Shown here piece after piece: positions 36,199-44,959 of a stretch of 64,000 nt of DNA. Positions within the stretch are counted from its first letter, which is position 1. Every line of letters starts with the position of its first letter. Location of the stretch: contig NZ_JARXWI010000002.1 in NCBI RefSeq assembly GCF_029893085.1, positions 62,001-126,000 on the forward strand. The letters run 5' to 3'. The stretch is from Parabacteroides sp. PFB2-10. GTDB taxonomy: Bacteria; Bacteroidota; Bacteroidia; Bacteroidales; Tannerellaceae. The notes beneath the pieces are model-generated. The model saw only the letters and a list, made by a program, of their open reading frames with translations, was not told the DNA's origin and made no database searches. Made by a program: the position numbers and the translations under genes.

Positions 36199-36948
36199 TT
36201 ATTTAAGAAACTCCTGCTCCTTCAATACGCGCAGAAGCACTTCCGAGAAATATTCGCTGTTCTTCTTCGTGTAGCGGATATCGGTGAATACCTGCGCCAG
36301 GGTCTCTTTGTTGTTGATGCGGGTATATTCCTTATTTACCTCCAATTCTTCCTTCGCTTTGTAGAGAGCATCGATGGAAGCCGGTGTATAGTCGGTGTAT
36401 TCTTCGTGATGAACGAAGGCCTCCAACGGCAGACGCTCGGATTGTTCCGGTAGCGGCTCGGCAGGATAACCCACGGTCACCGTTACGATTGGCACTACCA
36501 ACTTCGGCAGTTTGTATTCGGCAATAAACTTATCGGCATTGTAAGCCGTTGTGCCCAGGAAACAGATGCCTAACCCTTTGGCCTCTGCCGCGTCGCAGAA
36601 AGCCTGGGCAAACAACATGGCATCGATCGTGGCGGCCAGAAAGGTCTGCAGGTTGTCGAATCCGGCCACGGCATTCCGGTTCTCTGCCCAATGCACAAAG
36701 CGGTTGGCATCGGCACAGAATGTCAGTACAACAGGTGCTTCGGTTGCCATCTTCTGGTTGAAGTGGAAAGGAGCCTGGCGCTCTTTGGCGGCCTGGTCAC
36801 GGGTAACGATGACGCTGTAAAGCTGCATATTCCCTGTGTTGGAAGCGCGTGCCGCCACCTCAAACAGTTCATTCAACAAGGATTCCGGTATGTCTTGATC
36901 GCTGTATTTCCGGATGCTTCTCCGGTTTTTCATACTTTCTAATAGCAT
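36199..36948 (-). CDS. Nitroreductase-family oxidoreductase
   Basis: About 249 residues. SMKNRRSIRKYSDQDIPESLL at the N-terminus supplies the FMN-phosphate contacts of this family (RRSIRKY). QAFCDAAEAKGLGICFLGTTAYN and VTVGYPAEPLPEQSERLPLE are typical of NfsA/FRP-like members. It would reduce quinones, nitro compounds or flavins with NAD(P)H. The longer frame starts with a TTG at 36975, but that codon overlaps the -7 box, so the ATG at 36948 is the start. Confidence 0.9.
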   Translation of the reverse strand: MLLESMKNRRSIRKYSDQDIPESLLNELFEVAARASNTGNMQLYSVIVTRDQAAKERQAPFHFNQKMATEAPVVLTFCADANRFVHWAENRNAVAGFDNLQTFLAATIDAMLFAQAFCDAAEAKGLGICFLGTTAYNADKFIAEYKLPKLVVPIVTVTVGYPAEPLPEQSERLPLEAFVHHEEYTDYTPASIDALYKAKEELEVNKEYTRINNKETLAQVFTDIRYTKKNSEYFSEVLLRVLKEQEFLK

Positions 36949-36972
36949 AGCTTTTTGTTCTTTTAGTTTTTG

Positions 36973-36980
36973 CAAAGGTA
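36973..36980 (-). promoter_or_regulatory. -7 box of the nitroreductase-EFR1 operon
   Basis: The minus strand reads TACCTTTG 25 bp before the ATG at 36948 and overlaps an upstream TTG that could otherwise be read as the start. Confidence 0.7.
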
Positions 36981-37062
36981 AGAAAAATATAGCGGGGGTC
37001 GATACCCTTCTATTTTATACGATTCGAAGTCTTTGCCGTCTGTTTTCAAAACGACAAATACA

Positions 37063-37234
37063 GAAATGTTAAAATATCGATTGTAAGTAAAACGGTCGTT
37101 TTGCTTACAAATCCATACGTTAAAAAGTGTTTCTCCCGGGAGTTTGCCTCCAAAGTCCCGCCTTTTTGCGCGCAAAGTCCCGCCGAAATTACAAATCGTA
37201 AATTGGCGATTTCGTCGGAAATGGGCAAATTAAC
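37063..37234. repeat. 172-bp dispersed repeat, copy A
   Basis: It aligns without gaps to 53318-53489, with about 17 differences counted by eye. It contains an imperfect hairpin (GATTGTAAGTAAAAC with GTTTTGCTTACAA), the palindrome CTCCCGGGAG, and two copies of CAAAGTCCCGCC. It lies 109 bp downstream of the gph stop, on the side read by gph transcripts. A 60-codon minus-strand frame is open in both copies, but most base differences change the residue, which argues against a protein. Confidence 0.85.
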
Positions 37235-37342
37235 GTTTATTCACATTGTTATAAGATGGCTCCTACGATTAGCCTCCTTCTATATGATGCCACTTGATTA
37301 TACATATAAAAAAACAGGCATTTGCCGGAAGACTTCCGTTTT

Positions 37343-37993
37343 TCAGCGGATAATGCGCAGGATATCCTCCGGATGGTCGACGATATGATGCGGATGGAAC
37401 TGTTCGAGTTCGGCGCGCGGGCGGAAGCCCCAGGTGACGCCACAGGCGGTGACCCGGCTATTGTTGGCCGTTTGCATATCGACGCCCGAGTCGCCGACAT
37501 AGAGGGTGTTTCCGGGTTCTGTATGGGTTATGGCCAGGATATCGTGTACGATGGTCGGATCCGGCTTGGGTGTGATGCCTTCGCGCTGGCCGAAAACAGC
37601 GGCAAAGGGGATATGGGGGAAATAATGTTTGATCAGTTCACAGGTGGCCTCATGGTATTTGTTGGAGGCGACGGCCAGTTTGATCCCTTTTTCGTGCAGC
37701 GTCTGAAGCAAAACGGGAATACCCGGGTAGGGTTCGCTCCGGTCCATATTGTGTTCGCTGTAATAGGCGAGGAAGGATTTCCGTATGTTGGCGATGTTCT
37801 CGATTGTTTTTTCTCCTTCCGGCAGGGCGCGCTCAAAAAGTTTATTGATGCCGTTCCCTACGAAAAAGCGGTAGGATTCGGTCGGGTGAAGCGGGAAATG
37901 GTGTTGATTCAGAGCGTAATTGGTGCTGTCGGCCAGGTCTGCTATGGTGTTCAGGAGCGTGCCGTCCAGATCGAAGATAACGAGTTGTATCAT
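37343..37993 (-). CDS. gph: HAD-family phosphoglycolate phosphatase-like hydrolase
   Basis: About 216 residues. Motif I is IFDLDGTLLNT (nucleophile and acid Asp), motif II is VASNK, the lysine block is GITPKPDPT, and motif IV is YVGDSGVDMQTA. The cap-1 helical domain (about 15-85) fits phosphoglycolate phosphatase/PGMB-like enzymes. Phosphoglycolate is the likeliest substrate, but HAD specificity is hard to call. The start is taken at 37993; the -7 box at 38015-38022 covers the longer start. Confidence 0.85.
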   Translation of the reverse strand: MIQLVIFDLDGTLLNTIADLADSTNYALNQHHFPLHPTESYRFFVGNGINKLFERALPEGEKTIENIANIRKSFLAYYSEHNMDRSEPYPGIPVLLQTLHEKGIKLAVASNKYHEATCELIKHYFPHIPFAAVFGQREGITPKPDPTIVHDILAITHTEPGNTLYVGDSGVDMQTANNSRVTACGVTWGFRPRAELEQFHPHHIVDHPEDILRIIR

Positions 37994-38014
37994 GTTATTT
38001 TTGTTATTGAAACG

Positions 38015-38022
38015 CAAAAATA
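38015..38022 (-). promoter_or_regulatory. -7 box of the gph gene
   Basis: The minus strand reads TATTTTTG 21 bp upstream of the chosen ATG. Confidence 0.6.
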
Positions 38023-38140
38023 ATGAAAAGATGTAGGAAGTTTAAAAGAAATTTGTATCTTTCAGACATCCTTGATTGGAAAAGGGAAACACGAGAAAAA
38101 GATTTCCTGCAAGTATTGTATAACTTAAAATCACAAGATC

Positions 38141-38401
38141 ATGGGAAAAAGATTAATTCACAGCAATGAAATTCATTTGCTAAGCGAGACAGAGATTAAG
38201 GCGGCTGCCCGCAAAATGGTAGAAGATTTGGGCTTGGCAGCCGGTTCGATGGAAGGTTTTAATATTTACAAAGTCGTCATTACTTATTTTAGAGATTTAG
38301 AGAAAAGGCACGAAGTGAACAAACTGCTAAAAATAGTTGAAGATCCGGAATACTGCGGAGAAGAAGAACAAATAAGGGAAACAATAGAAGCTGAAGAATA
38401 A
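38141..38401 (+). CDS. Small hypothetical protein
   Basis: An 86-residue, highly charged, probably helical protein without signal peptide. I do not recognise the family. IHLLSETEIKAAARKMVEDL and NIYKVVITYFRDLEKRHEVN suggest helices, and the C-terminus is acidic (EEEQIRETIEAEE). It has an upstream near-match to a -7 box (TATCTTTC at 38056) and its own terminator, so it is probably a real gene. Confidence 0.65.
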   Translation: MGKRLIHSNEIHLLSETEIKAAARKMVEDLGLAAGSMEGFNIYKVVITYFRDLEKRHEVNKLLKIVEDPEYCGEEEQIRETIEAEE

Positions 38402-38420
38402 AAACACAAAAAAATACAGA

Positions 38421-38459
38421 TAGCCCTATGGATCGGCAACGGCTTTAGGGCTATTTTTA
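38421..38459 (+). terminator. Terminator after the small hypothetical gene
   Basis: TAGCCCT pairs with AGGGCTA, with an inner stretch of about 19 bases, followed by TTTTTAT. Confidence 0.72.
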
Positions 38460-38483
38460 TGTTTAACATTAAACAAGACTCTT

Positions 38484-39065
38484 ATGAAAACACTTAAAAC
38501 GTCATTATTTATTTTGATTTGTATCTGTTTGGCCGCCTGCAAAAACACAAGTAAAACATCCGACAAGACCTCTGCTGCCGAAGTTCAAGAGGTTGTGTCA
38601 GACGAACGGGGCTATATTGTCAGCGTGGGCGACAAAGCGCCTGAGTTCGCTATTGAATACCTCGATGGACGTGTGGTCAATCTTTCCGACCTGAAAGGCA
38701 AATTAGTGATGATCCAGTTCACAGCCAGTTGGTGCGGTGTATGCCGTAAGGAGATGCCTTATATTGAATCGGAGATCTGGCAAAAGCATAAGGATAATCC
38801 CAATTTTGCGCTTGTCGGGATCGATTTGAAAGAGGATGAGGCAACAACCGCTAAATTTGCTGCCGATATGAAGGTGACCTACCCATTGACTTTGGATAGG
38901 GAAGGGGAGAAGTTCGCGCTTTTCACCGAACCCAAAGCGGGCGTAACCCGCAATATCATCGTTGATAAAGAGGGTAAGATTGTTCTGTTGACACGTCTTT
39001 TTGAGATGGAAGAGTTTAATGCAATGGTAGCCTTTATCGACAACTACCTCGAAACGAACTTCTAA
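38484..39065 (+). CDS. TlpA-like thioredoxin-fold lipoprotein
   Basis: A 193-residue predicted lipoprotein (lipobox LAAC, C19). The mature part is a TlpA/ResA-type AhpC-TSA domain: GDKAPEFAIEYLDGRVVNLS, the redox site SWCGVCRKEMP, and PKAGVTRNIIVDKEGKIV with the family's cis-Pro region. Such proteins reduce disulphides of periplasmic proteins such as apocytochromes. It is convergent with a rhodanese lipoprotein gene after 12 bp; a shared role in sulphur redox is possible but not shown. Confidence 0.9.
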   Translation: MKTLKTSLFILICICLAACKNTSKTSDKTSAAEVQEVVSDERGYIVSVGDKAPEFAIEYLDGRVVNLSDLKGKLVMIQFTASWCGVCRKEMPYIESEIWQKHKDNPNFALVGIDLKEDEATTAKFAADMKVTYPLTLDREGEKFALFTEPKAGVTRNIIVDKEGKIVLLTRLFEMEEFNAMVAFIDNYLETNF

Positions 39066-39077
39066 GGAGCGAAGCGG

Positions 39078-39479
39078 TTAGTTTGATTCCTCTTCTTGAT
39101 AGACAGGCTTCCCGGCCTCTTTCCAGGCCTTGAAGCCTCCTTTCAGCTCGTATATATGCTCAATGCCGGCTTTCTCCATGGCGGCGTAGGCTTTGCGGCT
39201 TCTTTTACCGGTTCGGCAATAGATGAAATAGGTTTTGGCCGGATCCCAACCGCTAACGATTTTCGCGAAGTCCTCTTGTTTTACATCGGCCAGAATGGCT
39301 CCTTCGATGTAACCTTCTTTCATCTCTTCTTCCGTACGAACGTCTACAATAACAGCGTTGGAGGTAGTGATCAACAGCGCTTCAAACGTATCGGGAGAAA
39401 CTATTTCGGTGGGTTTGTCCTGGCAGGCAGTGAATAGGGCACACAATATGATGGCAGTACTTGTTATAAATCGTTTCAT
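39078..39479 (-). CDS. Rhodanese-like lipoprotein
   Basis: A 133-residue single rhodanese domain with a lipoprotein signal (lipobox FTAC). VIVDVRTEEEMKEGYIEGA and the catalytic loop IYCRTGKRS place the active Cys in a six-residue loop typical of sulphurtransferases. It probably binds or transfers persulphide sulphur in the periplasm. A -7 box (TATCTTTG, minus strand) lies at 39497-39504. Confidence 0.9.
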   Translation of the reverse strand: MKRFITSTAIILCALFTACQDKPTEIVSPDTFEALLITTSNAVIVDVRTEEEMKEGYIEGAILADVKQEDFAKIVSGWDPAKTYFIYCRTGKRSRKAYAAMEKAGIEHIYELKGGFKAWKEAGKPVYQEEESN

Positions 39480-39496
39480 AGGTAACTATTTTGCTA

Positions 39497-39504
39497 CAAA
39501 GATA
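39497..39504 (-). promoter_or_regulatory. -7 box of the rhodanese gene
   Basis: The minus strand reads TATCTTTG, 17 bp upstream of the ATG. Confidence 0.58.
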
Positions 39505-39561
39505 GGAAAGAAAAATGACCCGTGCGAGTAATTTCAGATAGTTCCGGCGCATTCCCCGCAT

Positions 39562-39596
39562 AAAAAAGAGGCCTCCCCGATTGGGAAGGCCTCTTT
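39562..39596 (-). terminator. Terminator after rpsA
   Basis: On the minus strand AAAGAGGCCTTCCC pairs with GGGGAGGCCTCTTT (one mismatch) around AATC, and a T tract follows. Confidence 0.88.
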
Positions 39597-39616
39597 CTAT
39601 GTGTATAAGAAGAGAT

Positions 39617-41407
39617 TTACTTACCTCCTGAAAGTTTTTCTTTCAGGGCAGCCAGTTCTTCGATATCACCTAAGGTTGTTTTTTCAACCGAGCCGGTTAG
39701 CATCGCTGGTTCTTCTTTTGCTTTCTTGGTAGAAGCTTTCTTTTCGCCTGTTGTTTCTTTCTTGGCAGCTTTTTGTTCATCTTCGTGGATGCGGCTGTGA
39801 GAAAGAATGATGCGTTTTGCTTCTTTGTTGAATTCGATTACTTTGAATTCCATTTTTTCGTCAACAGTTGCCTGTGAGCCGTCTTCTTTCACTAAGTGCT
39901 TCGGAGTGGCGAAACCTTCTACGCCGTAAGGCAAGGAGATAACAGCACCTTTATCCAAGGCTTCGATGATGGTTCCTTCGTGGATTGAACCAACGGTGAA
40001 GATTGTTTCAAACACATCCCATGGGTTTTCTTCCAATTGTTTGTGTCCTAAGCTCAGGCGACGGTTTTCTTTGTCGATTTCCAGTACCTGTACTTCGATC
40101 TCAGCACCGATCTGAGTGAATTCAGACGGATGTTTGATTTTCTTCGTCCAGGAAAGGTCGGAAATATGGATCAGGCCGTCAACGCCCTCTTCGATTTCAA
40201 CGAATACACCGAAGTTCGTGAAGTTACGCACTTTGGCAGTATGTTTGGAAGCAACCGGGAAACGGTTTTCGATATCTTCCCATGGGTCGGCTTTCAGCTG
40301 TTTGATACCCAGAGACATCTTGCGTTCGTCGCGATCCAGTGTCAATACAACCGCTTCGATTTCGTCGCCTACTTTCATGAAGTCCTGTGCAGAGCGCAGG
40401 TGTTGTGTCCATGACATTTCAGATACGTGGATCAAACCTTCTACGCCGGCAGCGATTTCGATGAATGCACCGTAGTCAGCCATCACAACTACTTTACCCT
40501 TCACCACGTCGCCTACCTTAAGCTCTTCGCTCAAAGCATCCCATGGGTGCGGAGTAAGTTGTTTCAGACCCAATGCGATACGTTTCTTCTCGTCGTCGAA
40601 GTCGAGGATAACCACATTGATTTTCTGATCCAGCTGAACGATTTCTTCCGGATGAGATACGCGTCCCCAAGAAAGGTCGGTGATGTGGATCAAGCCGTCT
40701 ACGCCACCCAGGTCGATGAATACGCCGTATGAAGTGATGTTTTTGACTGTTCCTTCCAGTACCTGTCCTTTTTCCAGTTTCGAGATGATATCTTTCTTCT
40801 GTTGTTCGAGTTCTGCTTCGATAAGTGCTTTGTGAGAAACAACCACGTTCTTGAATTCCTGGTTGATCTTTACGATCTTGAATTCCATAGTCTTTCCTAC
40901 AAATACGTCGTAGTCGCGGATCGGTTTTACGTCGATCTGTGATCCCGGCAAGAAGGCTTCGATGCCGAATACGTCTACGATCATACCGCCCTTCGTACGG
41001 CATTTGATGAAACCTTTGATGATTTCGTCTTTTTCCAACGCTTCGTTAACACGTTCCCAAGAGCGTGAAGCGCGTGCTTTTTTGTGTGAAAGGATAAGCT
41101 GTCCTTTTTTGTCTTCCTGGCTTTCGATGTATACTTCTACTTCGTCGCCAATTTTCAGTTCCGGATTGTAACGGAATTCCGACATAGGTACTACGCCGTC
41201 CGATTTGAATCCAATGTTTACAACTACTTCACGTTTGTTCATAGCTGTAACTTTACCCATCACAACGTCTTTGTCGTTTACCTTGTTGAGGGTTTCGTCA
41301 TACGTTTTTACAAGATCGTCCTTGCTTACTTCACCGTAAGATTCGCCTTGTTCGTAGGCGTCCCAGTTGAAATCTTCAACCGGCTGAATGTTCTTTAAAT
41401 TTTCCAT
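39617..41407 (-). CDS. rpsA: 30S ribosomal protein S1
   Basis: A 596-residue protein with six S1 repeats. Clear examples are VLEGTVKNITSYGVFIDLGG, VVKGKVVVMADYGAFIEIAA and the next repeat's VRNFTNFGVFVEIEEG, each followed by a DGLIHISDLSW- or EGLIHVSEMSW-type block. The lysine-rich C-terminus (about 540-596) has lower complexity. S1 binds mRNA at the ribosome; in Bacteroidetes, where Shine-Dalgarno sites are rare, it is thought to matter for choosing AU-rich starts. It has a full promoter and terminator of its own. Confidence 0.96.
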   Translation of the reverse strand: MENLKNIQPVEDFNWDAYEQGESYGEVSKDDLVKTYDETLNKVNDKDVVMGKVTAMNKREVVVNIGFKSDGVVPMSEFRYNPELKIGDEVEVYIESQEDKKGQLILSHKKARASRSWERVNEALEKDEIIKGFIKCRTKGGMIVDVFGIEAFLPGSQIDVKPIRDYDVFVGKTMEFKIVKINQEFKNVVVSHKALIEAELEQQKKDIISKLEKGQVLEGTVKNITSYGVFIDLGGVDGLIHITDLSWGRVSHPEEIVQLDQKINVVILDFDDEKKRIALGLKQLTPHPWDALSEELKVGDVVKGKVVVMADYGAFIEIAAGVEGLIHVSEMSWTQHLRSAQDFMKVGDEIEAVVLTLDRDERKMSLGIKQLKADPWEDIENRFPVASKHTAKVRNFTNFGVFVEIEEGVDGLIHISDLSWTKKIKHPSEFTQIGAEIEVQVLEIDKENRRLSLGHKQLEENPWDVFETIFTVGSIHEGTIIEALDKGAVISLPYGVEGFATPKHLVKEDGSQATVDEKMEFKVIEFNKEAKRIILSHSRIHEDEQKAAKKETTGEKKASTKKAKEEPAMLTGSVEKTTLGDIEELAALKEKLSGGK

Positions 41408-41431
41408 TCTCTAAATTGTTAATACTAAGTT

Positions 41432-41447
41432 ACTTTTAACTAAAAGT
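41432..41447. promoter_or_regulatory. Short palindrome in the rpsA leader
   Basis: ACTTTTAACTAAAAGT is a 7-bp stem with a two-base loop in the rpsA 5' leader, 25 bp before the ATG. It could be an operator or part of an S1 autoregulatory leader. Evidence is only the symmetry. Confidence 0.3.
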
Positions 41448-41482
41448 TAGACATTATGTTGTCATCTCTCGAAAATTGCTCG

Positions 41483-41512
41483 CAAAGGTAATGTTTTTTT
41501 CTGATTCACAAA
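41483..41512 (-). promoter_or_regulatory. rpsA promoter
   Basis: On the minus strand, -7 TACCTTTG (41483-41490) and -33 TTTG (41509-41512) are separated by 18 bp. Confidence 0.75.
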
Positions 41513-41830
41513 TTTTTTTTTGATAGTATTAGGCTGATTTTTAGAATTGTCATGAATCGAAATTAGCCTGATCACGGTTCAAAACGAATTGTCAAAATAT
41601 AAGCAAAACAGCTATTCATCAAATAAAGAGGAACAGGGGGGTAAGAATGGACGGCAGGAATGGTAGAGGAAGAGGCTGAGTAGTTGCTAAAGTTGTCGCT
41701 TGGGGTATTTTGCTTTTCCCGTGAAGGAGGATCCTCTGAAAAATAATATGTAATAAAGCAAGTCAAAGAATACGAAGCGGTTATAAATGATTTGTTAAAC
41801 AAGGCTCCTAATTAAACCCCTGATAACTCG
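41513..41830. other. Gene-poor intergenic DNA between rpsA and the XRE regulator
   Basis: No supported gene. A 76-codon minus-strand frame (41572-41802) has a low-complexity Ser/Pro-rich translation with no recognised family. A short plus-strand frame ending KEYEAVINDLLNKAPN before 41816 looks protein-like but is open for only a few codons. The stretch may hold decayed coding DNA. Confidence 0.4.
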
Positions 41831-41832
41831 AA

Positions 41833-41862
41833 TGTCGGGTAAATGTCGGGTAAAATACCCTT
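41833..41862. promoter_or_regulatory. Tandem repeat possibly acting as operator of the XRE gene
   Basis: ATGTCGGGTAA occurs twice in tandem (period 11 bp) and runs into GGGTAAAATACCC, a small palindrome. It lies 30-60 bp upstream of the likely -7 box (TATCTTTG, 41893-41900). Autoregulation by the XRE protein would fit; not proven. Confidence 0.42.
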
Positions 41863-41919
41863 TGAAAATTATTTTGATTTTGAGGTAAAATATATCTTTG
41901 TCGAAAATTTCAATAAAAA

Positions 41920-42408
41920 ATGAAACAACCAGAATTAGGACGTAAAATTTTAGAACTAAGAAAGAGCAAGGGTTTGACTCAAGAGGAGTTGGTAGAAAAA
42001 TGTAATATAAATGTTAGAACATTGCAACGAATTGAATCGGGAGATGTCAACCCTCGATGTTTTACGGTTAAGATCATTTTTAATGCGCTTGATTATGATA
42101 TTAGTGATGAGTCATTAAATCAAAAGTCTGAGGTGTTTGAGTATTATAAAATTACATTCGACAAAGTAAAAAATCAAATTCAAAATTGTAAGATAATGAA
42201 AAATTCAAGAAACTTTTTTTATGATTATTTTTTAGCTACTGGGGTTGTTTGGTTTATTTGTGCACTTGCCATAGTGATATTTAAGTTAAATTTTCAGGTC
42301 AAAGAAATTTTGTTGACTATAATTATCCCACTTGCTTTTTCGATTTTTAGACAATTTACTAAAAATAACTCATCTCAAATAGCTGATAAAAAAGAAAGTC
42401 AAATTTGA
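41920..42408 (+). CDS. XRE-type HTH regulator with two membrane helices
   Basis: A 162-residue protein. Residues about 7-62 form a Cro/C1-type helix-turn-helix (ILELRKSKGLTQEELVEKC, NVRTLQRIESGDVNP). A charged linker leads to two C-terminal helices (FLATGVVWFICALAIVIFKL and ILLTIIIPLAFSIFRQF), so it is probably a membrane-tethered regulator. The gene is clearly AT-richer than rpsA and lepA beside it, a sign of recent transfer or weak selection. The target is unknown; the tandem repeat upstream suggests self-control. Confidence 0.8.
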   Translation: MKQPELGRKILELRKSKGLTQEELVEKCNINVRTLQRIESGDVNPRCFTVKIIFNALDYDISDESLNQKSEVFEYYKITFDKVKNQIQNCKIMKNSRNFFYDYFLATGVVWFICALAIVIFKLNFQVKEILLTIIIPLAFSIFRQFTKNNSSQIADKKESQI

Positions 42409-42456
42409 AACGACAAGAGTAAGCAACGTCTATTCCGGTTGTTTTTACTTCCTGAT

Positions 42457-42490
42457 TTTGTCTGTCTTTGCGAGATTCTCACTATCTTTG
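42457..42490 (+). promoter_or_regulatory. lepA promoter
   Basis: -33 TTTG (42457-42460) and -7 TATCTTTG (42483-42490) with a 22-bp spacer, 23 bp before the ATG. A second TTTG at 42467-42470 is too close. Confidence 0.65.
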
Positions 42491-42513
42491 CACCTCAAAA
42501 TGAGAATTAGCAG

Positions 42514-44301
42514 ATGAAGAATATTCGCAATTTCTGTATTATTGCCCATATTGACCATGGCAAGAGTACCCTGGCCGACCGTTTGCTTGAATATACCAAA
42601 ACTGTCGAAGGCAAAGACATGCAAGCGCAAGTGCTGGACGATATGGATCTGGAGCGTGAGCGAGGTATCACGATCAAGAGCCATGCTATCCAGATGGAAT
42701 ATGTCAAAAACGGAGAAAAGCATATCTTTAACCTGATTGACACGCCGGGGCACGTTGACTTTTCGTATGAAGTATCCCGTTCGATCGCGGCCTGTGAGGG
42801 TGCGTTGTTGATTGTCGATGCGGCACAGGGGATACAGGCTCAGACAATCTCCAATCTCTATATGGCGATTGAGAATGACCTGGAAATAATTCCGATTATC
42901 AATAAGATAGACCTCCCAAACGCAATGCCGGAAGAGGTGGAGGATCAGATCGTGGAACTCTTAGGAGTGGCTTCGGAAGATATCATTCGTGCCAGTGGAA
43001 AAACCGGCGAAGGAGTGATGGATATCCTGGATGCGATCATCGAGCGGGTTCCTGCTCCCAAAGGTGATCCGGAGGCTCCGTTGCAATGTTTGATCTTCGA
43101 CTCGGTATTCAACTCTTTTCGGGGTATTATTGCCTACTTCAAAGTGGTGAACGGGGTGATCCGCAAAGGCGATCATGTGAAGTTTATCGCTACCGGAAAG
43201 GAATACGACGCGGACGAAGTGGGCATATTGAAGCTCTCTATGTCGCCCCGGGATGAGATACGCACGGGAGATGTGGGGTATATCATCTCCGGAATCAAGA
43301 CCTCGAAAGAGGTGCGGGTAGGGGATACGATCACACATGTGAAGAATGGCGCCTCGGAGGCTATTGCCGGATTTGAAGAGGTGAAGCCGATGGTGTTTGC
43401 CGGTGTCTATCCGATCGATAGTGAGGATTTCGAAAACCTGCGTACGTCGTTAGAAAAATTACAACTCAACGATGCCTCGCTTACCTTCCAGCCGGAAAGC
43501 TCGGTGGCTTTAGGCTTCGGTTTCCGTTGTGGTTTCTTGGGACTGTTGCATATGGAAATCGTACAGGAGCGGTTGGATCGCGAATTTAATATGGATGTGA
43601 TCACGACGGTTCCCAACGTATCATATAAGGTATACGACAAAAAAGGAAACTGCATGGAGGTGCATAACCCAAGTGGACTGCCCGATCCGACACAAATCGA
43701 ACATATCGACGAACCCTATATTCGTGCCTCGGTGATTACGACCACGCAGTTTATAGGCCCCATCATGACGCTTTGTCTGGGGAAACGCGGTATTCTGTTG
43801 AAACAGGAATATATATCGGGCGAGCGTATGGAGATCCATTACGATATGCCTTTGGGAGAGATTGTGATCGATTTCTACGATAAGCTCAAGAGTATCTCCA
43901 AAGGATATGCCTCGTTCGATTATCATTTGCATGATTTCCGTCCGAGTAAATTGGTGAAGCTGGATATCTTATTGAATGGGGAACCGGTGGATGCTTTGTC
44001 AACGCTCACGCACTTCGACAACAGTGTGCCTTTTGGTCGCCGTATGTGTGAGAAGTTGAAAGAGTTGATTCCCCGCCAGCAGTTTGATATTGCTATCCAG
44101 GCGGCTATCGGTTCGAAGATTATTGCCCGTGAAACAATCAAAGCAGTGCGTAAGGATGTGACGGCCAAATGTTACGGAGGGGATATCTCGCGTAAACGAA
44201 AACTGTTGGAAAAACAGAAAGAAGGGAAAAAGCGCATGAAGCAGATCGGTACGGTAGAGGTGCCTCAAAAGGCGTTCCTGGCTGTATTGAAACTGGATTA
44301 G
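42514..44301 (+). CDS. lepA: Elongation factor 4
   Basis: A 595-residue translational GTPase. G1 is [16 protein letters not shown]3 is [18 protein letters not shown]4 is INKIDLPNA. The LepA-specific C-terminus ends [20 protein letters not shown] and then [11 protein letters not shown]. It rescues stalled or mistranslocated ribosomes. Single gene with its own promoter. Confidence 0.97.
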   Translation: MKNIRNFCIIAHIDHGKSTLADRLLEYTKTVEGKDMQAQVLDDMDLERERGITIKSHAIQMEYVKNGEKHIFNLIDTPGHVDFSYEVSRSIAACEGALLIVDAAQGIQAQTISNLYMAIENDLEIIPIINKIDLPNAMPEEVEDQIVELLGVASEDIIRASGKTGEGVMDILDAIIERVPAPKGDPEAPLQCLIFDSVFNSFRGIIAYFKVVNGVIRKGDHVKFIATGKEYDADEVGILKLSMSPRDEIRTGDVGYIISGIKTSKEVRVGDTITHVKNGASEAIAGFEEVKPMVFAGVYPIDSEDFENLRTSLEKLQLNDASLTFQPESSVALGFGFRCGFLGLLHMEIVQERLDREFNMDVITTVPNVSYKVYDKKGNCMEVHNPSGLPDPTQIEHIDEPYIRASVITTTQFIGPIMTLCLGKRGILLKQEYISGERMEIHYDMPLGEIVIDFYDKLKSISKGYASFDYHLHDFRPSKLVKLDILLNGEPVDALSTLTHFDNSVPFGRRMCEKLKELIPRQQFDIAIQAAIGSKIIARETIKAVRKDVTAKCYGGDISRKRKLLEKQKEGKKRMKQIGTVEVPQKAFLAVLKLD

Positions 44302-44395
44302 CGTGAGAAAAGAAGCCATAGCGTAAAGAATATCAAAGAAATATGTATCTTTAGGCGCTTTTTGCGTCATGTAACACATATATAAATACGTATAT

Positions 44396-44959
44396 ATGAA
44401 GAAAATTGGATTAATTGTATTTTGTTGCCTTGTATCCATTTTGAGTGCGTCTGCTCAATATGTTGTTATTAAAACGAATGGGCTGTATGATGCCCTTACC
44501 TGTCCGAACCTGGGAGTCGAGTTCTCTCTGGGACGGCATTTTACCGGGGATGTTTCCGGTAATTATGCTCCTTTTGAGATTACGAAGAAGGAGTCGTTGA
44601 AACACTGGTTGGTGCAACCGGAATTCCGTTATTGGCCAGTAGAACGATTCAACGGACATTTCATAGGTCTGCATGGCTATTACATGGATTATGTTTTCAA
44701 AAAAGTGGATCTGCCTTTTGGTATGAATAAAGATCATGCTTACGATGGGGTAGGTTATGGAGGAGGTATCTCATACGGCTACCAGCTTTACCTGTCACCT
44801 CGTTGGAGTCTTGAGTTTACGGCAGGCTTCGGGTATGGCTATTTTGAGTACGACAAGTTTGTCATGAAAGAGGACAAGCAGGAATACCTGGGATTGTATA
44901 AAACCGATTACTGGGGAATAACGAAGGCCGGTATATCTATTACTTACTTTATCAAATGA
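44396..44959 (+). CDS. DUF3575 family exported protein
   Basis: A 187-residue protein with a Sec signal (ending SASAQ). VVIKTNGLYDALTCPNLGVEF, the LVQPEFRYWPVERFNGHFIG segment and a Tyr/Gly-rich barrel-like second half match DUF3575, a small outer-membrane beta-barrel-like family. It is translationally coupled (ATGA overlap) to a DUF3868 gene. In Bacteroides this pair usually heads fimbrillin (FimA/Mfa-like) operons; no fimbrillin gene is present here. Confidence 0.86.
   Translation: MKKIGLIVFCCLVSILSASAQYVVIKTNGLYDALTCPNLGVEFSLGRHFTGDVSGNYAPFEITKKESLKHWLVQPEFRYWPVERFNGHFIGLHGYYMDYVFKKVDLPFGMNKDHAYDGVGYGGGISYGYQLYLSPRWSLEFTAGFGYGYFEYDKFVMKEDKQEYLGLYKTDYWGITKAGISITYFIK

Noticed and set aside
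37046-37228. 60-codon minus-strand frame in repeat copy A, similar to one at 53253-53483
   Set aside because: The similarity comes from the 172-bp repeat itself; most base differences alter residues and there is no promoter or family match. Treated as a non-coding repeat.
41572-41802. 76-codon minus-strand ORF between rpsA and the XRE gene
   Set aside because: Low-complexity translation, no recognised domain and no supporting promoter.
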